DNA from: Novosphingobium sp.
GTDB taxonomy: Bacteria; Pseudomonadota; Alphaproteobacteria; Sphingomonadales; Sphingomonadaceae
Direction: 5' to 3'
NCBI RefSeq assembly: GCF_025351285.1
Contig: NZ_JANXWG010000056.1
Coordinates: 1 to 42,090 of the forward strand
Length of the DNA: 42,090 bases
In this document: in pieces, positions 35,857 to 42,090 of the stretch
Position numbering within the stretch: the stretch's first letter is position 1
Layout of the letters: each line of letters starts with the position of its first letter
The notes under the pieces: generated by a model
Told to the model about the DNA's origin: nothing
The model's database searches: none
Seen by the model: only the letters and a program-made list of their open reading frames with translations
Translations under genes and position numbers: made by a program

Positions 35857-37228
35857 TGGCCACGCCCTCCTCGATCGCGTGCGTGGTCGCGGATCGTGCC
35901 GCCAGCGCGAACCACAGCACGTAAAGGTAGCACCCTAGCGGCACCACGAACGCCAAACTGCGCGCACCCACCGGCACCAGGTGCATGAACAGGTCGACCA
36001 CCCCGCCGAACACCAGCGAGATGATGCCACCGCCGCAGATCGCCATGCACATCAGCCCCGACGTGGCCGAAGCCGGCGCGGACGAGCGTTCGAGCGTAAG
36101 CGTGAAGATCGTCGGGAACATGATCGAATTGAATAGCCCCAGGAAGATCGCTGCGATGGCCGGGATGAACCCGGCGGTAATCGGGATCGATGAACCGCCA
36201 AGCGTGATCGCGCCGCCAAGCGGGGTGGCGGCCATGCCGTATGTCGCGATCACGATGAGGCACAGGATCGAAGCGCCGGCCGCGACCAGCGTCAGCATGC
36301 CCGTGGCCGCGAACTTGCGCAGCAGCGCGCTGCCCGCGAACCGCCCGACCATCGCCAGCAGCATGAAGTAGGGCGTGATGTAGCCCGCGATCTGTGAAGG
36401 CACGTTCAGGATCTGCTTCTGTTCGAGGAAGAAGATCATCCCCGAAATCACGCAGACTTCGGCGCCGACATAAAGGAAGATCGCCACCGCACCCAGGTTG
36501 GCCCAACGCGATTGCAGCGCCGACAGCGGCGATTCGGCGTGGGCGGCCATGGCTGGAGCGTGCGCGGCGATGGTCTTGCGCGATACGAACACGAACGCGG
36601 TGAACAGCGCCAGCGCGGCCGCGATCGCAATGTAAACTCCCGTTACGAACGACAGGCCATCGTCCTTCAATGCGTCGGTCAGCACCACGTCCTGCTTGAA
36701 CAGATCGCCCTTGAGCAGGAACGCCGCGCCGAAAGTGCCCCCGGCATAGGCGCCGAGCGAATTGAAGGCCTGGCTAAGGTTGAGCCGGAAGTGCGCGCCC
36801 TTCTGGTCGCCCATCGATGCGATCAGCGGGTTGGCCGCAACTTGCAGCAAGGTAACTCCCGAAGCGGCGATGAACAGCCCGGCCAGCACCGTCACGAAGC
36901 TGTGTGACAGCGTGGTCGACCAGGCGACGATGCAGCCGGCGATGATGCCCATGAGCCCCAGCACGATCGACGAGGCATAACCGCGCCGCGCGAGGTATCC
37001 AGCCGCGGGGATCGACACGAAGCCGTATGCAATGAAAAACGCGAACTGGTTGAGCTGCGCCTCGAAGTCGGTGAGCGTGTAGATCACCTTCATCGACTTG
37101 ACCAAGGGGTCGATCAGGTTGGTCACGAACGCCCAGATGAAGAACAGCGCGGTGACGCTGACCACGGCCAGCGCGAAGCCTGCGGCCCGGCTTCTGCCTG
37201 CCTGATTGCCCGCAATTGCTTCGGTCAT
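35846..37228 (-). CDS. FucP-family sugar/H+ symporter (MFS)
   Basis: The 460-residue transporter has about 12 transmembrane segments of the FucP (fucose/galactose/glucose) family. Key features are FFIWAFVTNLIDPLVK in TM1, RRGYASSIVLGL, VAANPLIASMG with NLSQAFNSLGAYAGGTFGA, GAEVCVISGMIFFL and GLFNSIMFPTIFTLTLE. It should import a hexose or pentose across the inner membrane; the cluster suggests galactose or arabinose. GGGAGA lies upstream of the ATG at 37228. It heads the leftward operon with the ThuA-domain and lactonase genes. Confidence 0.92.
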   Translation of the reverse strand: MTEAIAGNQAGRSRAAGFALAVVSVTALFFIWAFVTNLIDPLVKSMKVIYTLTDFEAQLNQFAFFIAYGFVSIPAAGYLARRGYASSIVLGLMGIIAGCIVAWSTTLSHSFVTVLAGLFIAASGVTLLQVAANPLIASMGDQKGAHFRLNLSQAFNSLGAYAGGTFGAAFLLKGDLFKQDVVLTDALKDDGLSFVTGVYIAIAAALALFTAFVFVSRKTIAAHAPAMAAHAESPLSALQSRWANLGAVAIFLYVGAEVCVISGMIFFLEQKQILNVPSQIAGYITPYFMLLAMVGRFAGSALLRKFAATGMLTLVAAGASILCLIVIATYGMAATPLGGAITLGGSSIPITAGFIPAIAAIFLGLFNSIMFPTIFTLTLERSSAPASATSGLMCMAICGGGIISLVFGGVVDLFMHLVPVGARSLAFVVPLGCYLYVLWFALAARSATTHAIEEGVASAH

Positions 37229-37291
37229 GACTCGTGTTCTCCCAGCGCGGATTTGCCTTTGGTCCGCGGCATTGTTTGGCGGCACATGCGA

Positions 37292-37320
37292 TTGCCCAGC
37301 CAATTGTATGAGTATATAAC
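37292..37320 (+). promoter_or_regulatory. Promoter of the sugar dehydrogenase with shared spacer motif
   Basis: TTGCCC (37292-37297) and TATAAC (37315-37320) are 17 bases apart, 54 bases before the dehydrogenase GTG. The spacer and -10 contain TTGTATGAGTATAT (37304-37317), identical to 39883-39896 in the other divergent promoter of this cluster. It is likely an operator overlapping the promoter. Confidence 0.6.
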
Positions 37321-37374
37321 GGGTCAAAGCGCGTCAACGGTGGCGTAGCGGCATTCGGCAGGTGGAACACGAAG

Positions 37375-38310
37375 GTGGCGGCGAAGCAGGACATTGGCGT
37401 TGCGCTCGTTGGCTACGGCAAGATTGCGCGCGACAAGCATGAAGGCGCGATCGCGGTAACACCAGGCTTGCGGCTGGCTGCGGTGGTCGATCCGGCGGTG
37501 CAGCACGCAACGCTGCCGAGTTATCCGACAATGGCGCAAATGCTGGCCGCGCAGCCGGATATCGGTGCCGTGGCGCTATGCCAGCCGCCTCGCTATCGCG
37601 CGCAATCGGTGGTCGAGGCGTTGCAAGCCGGATTGCACGTGTTCTGCGAAAAGCCGCCCGGGATCGATCCGGCCGAGGTCGATCGTTGGGGCGATTTGTC
37701 GGCAACCACAGGCCTCACGCTGTTCACCGCCTGGCATTCGCGTGAAGGCGCCGCGGTGCACACTGCGCGTTCATGGCTGGCGCAAACCACCGCGCGCAAG
37801 ATCCTGATCACCTGGAAAGAGGACGTGCGCCGCTGGCATCCGGGTCAGGCGTGGATCTGGGCGGAGGACGGCTTCGGGGTCTTCGATCCCGGCATCAACG
37901 CGCTGTCGATCCTGACCGCGCTGGTGCCAGGCCGGATCAGGATGCGCGAAGCGAAACTTGAACGGCCCGAGAACTGCGCCACGCCGATTGCGGCTTTGCT
38001 GGCGATGGAATCGGACAGTGGTATTGCGATCTCGGCGGACTTCGATTTCCGCCAGACCGGTCCGCAAAGCTGGGACATCGCGATCGAGGCCGATGCCGGT
38101 CGGCTGTTGCTGTCGAATGGCGGCAATACGCTTTCGATCGATGGCGCGGATCAGGACTGTGGCGCCGAGCAGGAATACCCGCGGCTTTATGTGCGATTTG
38201 TCGAACTGATCGGGCAGGGCGCGTGCGAGGTCGATGCAAGCCCGTTGCAACTGGTTTGCGATGCCACGTCGATCGCGCAAGTGCAGGTTGTCGAACCGTT
38301 CTACGACTGA
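37375..38310 (+). CDS. Gfo/Idh/MocA sugar 1-dehydrogenase (D-galactose/L-arabinose type)
   Basis: A 311-residue NAD(P)-dependent oxidoreductase resembling D-galactose and L-arabinose 1-dehydrogenases. The Rossmann start is VALVGYGKIARDKHEGAIAV, the family CEKPPGID (K in the active site) lies near residue 100, and the WKEDVRRWHPGQAWIWAEDGFGVFDPGINALSIL block is typical. It oxidises the C1 hydroxyl to the lactone, feeding the SMP-30 lactonase. The start is GTG at 37375; no ATG is available. It is convergent with dgoA, only four bases between stops. Confidence 0.9.
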   Translation: MAAKQDIGVALVGYGKIARDKHEGAIAVTPGLRLAAVVDPAVQHATLPSYPTMAQMLAAQPDIGAVALCQPPRYRAQSVVEALQAGLHVFCEKPPGIDPAEVDRWGDLSATTGLTLFTAWHSREGAAVHTARSWLAQTTARKILITWKEDVRRWHPGQAWIWAEDGFGVFDPGINALSILTALVPGRIRMREAKLERPENCATPIAALLAMESDSGIAISADFDFRQTGPQSWDIAIEADAGRLLLSNGGNTLSIDGADQDCGAEQEYPRLYVRFVELIGQGACEVDASPLQLVCDATSIAQVQVVEPFYD

Positions 38311-38314
38311 CGGT

Positions 38315-38953
38315 TCAGGCCAGCGCAGCCACCAGCGCGCGGGCGCGGTCGCTCACTTCGAATGCGGTCATCCCGGGCTTGTAGATGCTGCCCCCCGCCG
38401 CAACGCCTTCGGCCCCCGCCTCGATCCACGCGCGCGCGTTTTCGGCGCTGACGCCGCCTACGGCCCAGACCCCGCATGACTTGGGAAGAACCTCGCGCAA
38501 AGCCTTGATATAGCTCAATCCTTGCGCGGTGGCCGGGAACAGCTTGATCCGCCGCGCGCCCGCTGCAAGGCCGGCAAAGGCTTCGGTCGGGGTTAGAAAA
38601 CCGGGCATCGGTTCAAGCCCAAGCTCCACCCCGCGCGCAATCACCGCCGGGTTGGTGTTGGGCGTCACCATCAGCCGCGCGCCGGTTGCGGCCAGTTGCT
38701 CGACCGCTGCCAGATCGAGCACGGTGCCCGCGCCAATCAGCGCATTTCCGCCGAATTCAGCCTGCAACAGCGCTATGCTGGCAAATGGATCGGGCGAATT
38801 GAGCGGAACTTCGATCAGCCGCACCCCGGCGTCGACCAGCGCGGCGCCAATGGCCAGCGCCTCGCCCGGCTGGATGCCGCGCAGGATGGCGACCAGCGGC
38901 GGGACCTTTCGGGCCAGTAGCGCGTCAATCGTCATTATGGCTGGCGTCATCAT
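38315..38953 (-). CDS. dgoA: 2-dehydro-3-deoxy-6-phosphogalactonate aldolase
   Basis: A 212-residue class I KDPG/KDPGal aldolase, splitting KDPGal to pyruvate and glyceraldehyde 3-phosphate. The Schiff-base lysine is K137 (RRIKLFPAT) and the general base E48 (LIEVPLNSP). The motif IEVPLNSPDP and pairing with dgoK favour DgoA over Eda. The start at 38953 overlaps the dgoK stop (ATGA); an ATG at 38935 would be a shorter alternative. It is second in the dgoK-dgoA operon. Confidence 0.93.
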   Translation of the reverse strand: MMTPAIMTIDALLARKVPPLVAILRGIQPGEALAIGAALVDAGVRLIEVPLNSPDPFASIALLQAEFGGNALIGAGTVLDLAAVEQLAATGARLMVTPNTNPAVIARGVELGLEPMPGFLTPTEAFAGLAAGARRIKLFPATAQGLSYIKALREVLPKSCGVWAVGGVSAENARAWIEAGAEGVAAGGSIYKPGMTAFEVSDRARALVAALA

Positions 38954-39867
38954 GGCTGGATTTCCGATTTCATGAGCGCAAGCCCTGCGAGCGTGATCTT
39001 TTCGGCATCTAGAATTTGCGTTTTTGTTCCGCAAGTTACGAGTGCCAGTCCATAGCGTTTGGCAAGCGCCGAAGCGCCGATCAGCCACACACTTGCGGGC
39101 AGCAGACCGCGCGCTGCGGCTTCGCCGATTTCCCCACCGATCAGCAGGCCCGAGACAAACCCCGAAGCCCATGCCCCCGAACGGCCATGGCGCAATTGCA
39201 TGGCGCGCGCCTGAAACAGGTCTCCGAGTATTCCCCCCGGAGCGTGCTCAAGCCCGGCCGCAAAACCCGCATCCTCATCCTCGCCGGCCACACCCGCCGA
39301 CATGAGAGTCGATCTGCCCAGCAACGCGAACAGCTCGCCTGTCATGAAGGTGGTGAAGCCGGTAATTGCACCATCCTCAACCGTAACCCACTTGCTGTGC
39401 GTTCCGGGCAGCAACAGCGTGTGCCGCCCGGCAGCCAGTGCCGGATCGCTCGCAATCGCGCCGAAAACCTGCGTTTCCTCGCCGCGCATCACATCGGCAC
39501 GGTTACCGCCGGCCGGTGTCGCGACCCCGGCCGCGATTGTCAGCGGGATGCCGTCGAAATCGATCCTTGCGGCTCGGTGCTGCCATGCTGCCCGGTCAGC
39601 CGGGCAATCTGCGTAGCCCGCCTCATGCAAACCTCCGCGCGCGCCCGCCATCCCGCACAAAGCGATCGAATGCGGCCGTTCGGCGAGCTCCAGGTCAGCC
39701 AGAAAGCCTTGCAGCACTTCCGCTGCCGAGCGGTCGATCGCCCCGATGCCAGGCCCGATGCGCCACGGCGCAATCACGCCATCGCGCTCCCACCACAGGC
39801 GAAGTGTGCTGGTGCCCCAATCGCCGAGCAGGCGCGTTCGAGCGGGTGTGTGAGTTGGTCTATGCAT
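38950..39867 (-). CDS. dgoK: 2-dehydro-3-deoxygalactonokinase
   Basis: A 305-residue ASKHA-fold sugar kinase of the DgoK family, phosphorylating 2-keto-3-deoxygalactonate. Diagnostic stretches are LLGDWGTSTLRLW (phosphate 1), LCGMAGARGG, VMRGEETQVFGA, LLLPGTHSKWV and SGLLIGGEIG. The ATG at 39867 lies within about 20 bases of the shared promoter motif and has no clear Shine-Dalgarno, so leader length is very short or the start is leaderless. It is followed by dgoA with a 4-bp overlap. Confidence 0.94.
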   Translation of the reverse strand: MHRPTHTPARTRLLGDWGTSTLRLWWERDGVIAPWRIGPGIGAIDRSAAEVLQGFLADLELAERPHSIALCGMAGARGGLHEAGYADCPADRAAWQHRAARIDFDGIPLTIAAGVATPAGGNRADVMRGEETQVFGAIASDPALAAGRHTLLLPGTHSKWVTVEDGAITGFTTFMTGELFALLGRSTLMSAGVAGEDEDAGFAAGLEHAPGGILGDLFQARAMQLRHGRSGAWASGFVSGLLIGGEIGEAAARGLLPASVWLIGASALAKRYGLALVTCGTKTQILDAEKITLAGLALMKSEIQP

Positions 39868-39870
39868 AGC

Positions 39871-39899
39871 TTGAAGTTCAATTTGTATGAGTATATCGC
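39871..39899 (+). promoter_or_regulatory. Promoter of the sugar-acid dehydratase with shared spacer motif
   Basis: TTGAAG (39871-39876), a 17-base spacer and TATCGC (39894-39899), 42 bases before the dehydratase ATG. The spacer carries TTGTATGAGTATAT (39883-39896), identical to the copy at 37304-37317 and at the same place relative to -35 and -10. It also lies just upstream of the divergent dgoK start. Confidence 0.6.
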
Positions 39900-39941
39900 A
39901 CGATATTCAAGATCCGAGCAACCCGCAGGAATCCGCCCGCC

Positions 39942-41759
39942 ATGAGCGCACCGTCCCAACCACCCCGCAAGCTGCGCTCTGCCGCGTGGTTCGACAATCC
40001 CGACAACATCGACATGACCGCGCTTTATATCGAGCGCTATCTCAACTTCGGCCTGAGCCAGGAGGAACTGCGCTCTGGCCGCCCGATCATCGGCATTGCG
40101 CAGACCGGCAGCGACCTTTCGCCCTGCAACCGGCACCACCTGGTGCTGGCCGAACGCGTGCGCGAAGGCATCCGCGATGCGGGCGGGATCGCCATCGAAT
40201 TTCCGGTCCACCCGATCCAGGAAACCGGCAAGCGGCCCACTGCGGGCCTCGATCGCAACCTGGCTTATCTCGGGCTGGTCGAGGTGCTTTACGGCTATCC
40301 GCTCGACGGCGTGGTGCTCACCATTGGCTGCGACAAGACCACGCCCGCCGCGCTGATGGCGGCGGCGACGGTCAACCTGCCCGCGATTGCGCTGTCGGTT
40401 GGGCCGATGCTCAACGGCTGGCACGCCAACGGGCAGAAGGGCGGCGAACGCACCGGCAGCGGCACGATCGTGTGGAAGGCGCGCGAGATGCTCAGCCGTG
40501 GCGAGATCGACCACGCGGGCTTCATCAAGCTGGTGGCGAGTTCGGCCCCGTCGACCGGCTATTGCAACACGATGGGCACCGCCACGACGATGAACTCGCT
40601 GGCCGAGGCGTTGGGAATGAGCCTGCCCGGATCGGCGGCGATCCCGGCGCCTTACCGCGATCGGCAGGAATGCGCGTGGCGGACGGGCAAGGCAATCGTG
40701 GAAATGGTCCACGCCGATCGCAAGCCATCGGACATCATGACCCGAGCGGCCTTCCTGAACGCGATCAAGGTCAATTCGGCGATCGGCGGATCGACCAACG
40801 CGCCGATCCACCTGGTCGCGATCGCGCGGCATATGGGCGTCGATCTCAGCGTGCAGGACTGGCAGGACCACGGCCACAAGGTGCCGCTGCTGGTCAACAT
40901 GATGCCCGCGGGCGAGTACCTGGGCGAGGATTACTACCACGCGGGCGGGGTGCCGGCGGTTGTGAACCAGTTGATCGGTGCGGGGCTGATCGATGAAAGC
41001 GCGTTGACTGCCAACGGTAGGACGATCGGCGAGAATTGTCGCGGCGTGGCCATTGAAGACGAGGCGGTGATCCGCCCGTTCGATCAGCCGCTGGTCAAGG
41101 ACGCGGGCTTTGTGGTGCTGTCGGGCAACCTGTTCGACGCGGCAATCATGAAGACCAGCGTGATCGGGCCTGAGTTCCGAGCGCGCTATCTGTCGAACCC
41201 CGACGATCTGGAGGCGTTCGAAGGCCCGGTCATGGTGTTCGACGGGCCCGAGGATTACCACGGGCGGATCGACGATCCGGCGCTGGCGATCGATAGCTCG
41301 ACGCTGCTGGTGATGCGCGGGGCGGGGCCGATCGGCTATCCGGGCGCCGCCGAAGTCGTGAACATGCGCGCGCCGGCCTATCTGCTACGTGAAGGCGTGC
41401 GCAACTTGCCATGCATCGGCGACGGTCGGCAATCGGGCACTTCGGCAAGCCCGTCGATCCTCAATGCCAGCCCCGAAGCGGCGGCGGGCGGCGGTTTGGG
41501 GTTGCTGCGGACGGGTGACCGGGTGCGGATCGATTTGCGCAAGGGCACCGCCGATGTGCTGATTTCGGCGGCCGAACTGGCGACACGCCAGGCCGCACTC
41601 GAAGCGGCGGGCGGCTATCAGGTGCCGGCATCGCAGACGCCGTGGCAGCAGATCCAGCGCGATCTGGTCGGCCAGATGGCCAGCGGGGCGATCCTCGAAG
41701 GGTCCGAGAGTTTCCAGCGGATCGCGCAAACACGCGGCTTGCCGAGGGATAATCACTAA
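39942..41759 (+). CDS. IlvD/Edd family sugar-acid dehydratase (arabonate/xylonate/galactonate type)
   Basis: A 605-residue dehydratase very close in pattern to xylonate (XylD) and arabonate dehydratases: [67 protein letters not shown] and the C-terminal [19 protein letters not shown]. The [2Fe-2S] ligands are C62, C130 and C207. It removes water from an aldonate to give the 2-keto-3-deoxy acid. Neighbouring dgoK/dgoA point to galactonate; the following dehydrogenase points to arabonate. L-arabinose and D-galactose share C2-C4 configuration, so one enzyme could serve both. It is likely co-transcribed with the next gene. Confidence 0.92.
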   Translation: MSAPSQPPRKLRSAAWFDNPDNIDMTALYIERYLNFGLSQEELRSGRPIIGIAQTGSDLSPCNRHHLVLAERVREGIRDAGGIAIEFPVHPIQETGKRPTAGLDRNLAYLGLVEVLYGYPLDGVVLTIGCDKTTPAALMAAATVNLPAIALSVGPMLNGWHANGQKGGERTGSGTIVWKAREMLSRGEIDHAGFIKLVASSAPSTGYCNTMGTATTMNSLAEALGMSLPGSAAIPAPYRDRQECAWRTGKAIVEMVHADRKPSDIMTRAAFLNAIKVNSAIGGSTNAPIHLVAIARHMGVDLSVQDWQDHGHKVPLLVNMMPAGEYLGEDYYHAGGVPAVVNQLIGAGLIDESALTANGRTIGENCRGVAIEDEAVIRPFDQPLVKDAGFVVLSGNLFDAAIMKTSVIGPEFRARYLSNPDDLEAFEGPVMVFDGPEDYHGRIDDPALAIDSSTLLVMRGAGPIGYPGAAEVVNMRAPAYLLREGVRNLPCIGDGRQSGTSASPSILNASPEAAAGGGLGLLRTGDRVRIDLRKGTADVLISAAELATRQAALEAAGGYQVPASQTPWQQIQRDLVGQMASGAILEGSESFQRIAQTRGLPRDNH

Positions 41760-41765
41760 AGGCAC

Positions 41766-41783
41766 CGCGCGGGCTGCCGCGCG
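41766..41783 (+). repeat. Intercistronic hairpin between dehydratase and aldehyde dehydrogenase
   Basis: CGCGCGG-GCTG-CCGCGCG, a perfect 7-bp GC stem with a four-base loop, lies in the 51-base gap. There is no T-run, so it is more likely an mRNA-stabilising or partial-termination structure than an operon end. Confidence 0.5.
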
Positions 41784-41810
41784 ACAACCATTGAATTTTA
41801 GGACAATATC

Positions 41811-42090
41811 ATGATCGACGGCAGCATTCTGATCGGCGGCGAGGCGCGCCGCAACGCGCAGACCTTCCGCGCCACCAATCCCGCGACAGGCGAGGCCAGC
41901 GGTCCCGAGTTCTGCGAAGCTTCGGGGCAAGACGTGGTCGATGCCTGCGCGCTTGCCGCCGCCGCCTTGCCCGCATTCTCCGCGCTGTCGCCCGACGCGC
42001 GCGCGGCGTTTCTCGATGCTTGCGCCGAGGCCATTCTCGCCATCGGTGACACGCTTGTCGAAACCGCGATGGCCGAAAGCGGCTTGCCGC
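41811..42090 (+). CDS. Aldehyde dehydrogenase, 2,5-dioxovalerate (alpha-ketoglutarate semialdehyde) type, 5' part
   Basis: The first 93 residues of an aldehyde dehydrogenase, cut by the window edge. The N-terminus (GSILIGGEARRNAQTFRATNPATGE) and the Ala-rich helix VVDACALAAAALPAFSALSPDARAAFL resemble NADP+-dependent alpha-ketoglutarate semialdehyde dehydrogenases of the L-arabinose/xylose oxidative route. The nucleotide and catalytic motifs are beyond the window, so the substrate is inferred. AGGA lies upstream of the ATG at 41811. It probably forms an operon with the dehydratase. Confidence 0.8.
   Translation, partial: MIDGSILIGGEARRNAQTFRATNPATGEASGPEFCEASGQDVVDACALAAAALPAFSALSPDARAAFLDACAEAILAIGDTLVETAMAESGLP

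Overview
The window is high-GC DNA read as a member of the Alphaproteobacteria, most likely Sphingomonadales (Novosphingobium/Sphingomonas-like). This is an inference from gene content: an IVVTG-type TonB-dependent receptor, a P450cam-like (CYP101-type) P450 with its own [2Fe-2S] ferredoxin, O-succinylhomoserine sulfhydrylase, a galactonate-type Entner-Doudoroff cluster and many 4-bp ATGA overlaps. No rRNA, tRNA, CRISPR array or complete insertion sequence was found.

Layout. 1-7 kb is housekeeping and membrane genes: a GFA-fold protein, branched-chain aminotransferase (ilvE), a lipoprotein, a TlyA-type rRNA methyltransferase, TspO, UbiK and a PMT-family glycosyltransferase. Upstream of ilvE is a tiny unannotated unit: an 18-codon reading frame behind a near-perfect Shine-Dalgarno, followed by two hairpins. 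7-13.7 kb holds metZ and then a complete coenzyme F420 locus: cofE-cofD-cofC leftward, and a two-domain fbiC plus an F420:NADPH oxidoreductase rightward. 13.7-20 kb holds a YncE-like propeller protein, a ferredoxin-P450 operon with a divergent TetR regulator, a large secreted alpha/beta hydrolase and an SDR. 20.2-23.2 kb is a rearranged pyrimidine-ring catabolic operon, rutB-rutC-rutD-rutA.

23.3-26.2 kb is the most foreign-looking part. Two fragments of a type ISP restriction-modification enzyme flank a lower-GC two-gene cassette: an unknown 181-residue protein followed by an XRE-HTH/ImmA-IrrE zinc peptidase. An inverted pair of palindromic repeats lies at its left edge. I consider this the best candidate here for a poorly described toxin-antitoxin or defence-like module.

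26.3-33.3 kb holds two overlapping acyl-CoA/acetyl-CoA-type synthetases, a divergent TonB-dependent receptor and a decayed GH2 beta-galactosidase pseudogene. 33.3-42.1 kb is a sugar-oxidation regulon: a FucP-type transporter, a ThuA-domain protein, an SMP-30 lactonase, a Gfo/Idh sugar 1-dehydrogenase, DgoK, DgoA, an IlvD/Edd sugar-acid dehydratase and the start of a 2,5-dioxovalerate-type aldehyde dehydrogenase. The genes fit oxidation of D-galactose (through KDGal kinase and aldolase) and plausibly L-arabinose (through dioxovalerate). Two of its promoters share an identical 14-bp element in the -35/-10 spacer.
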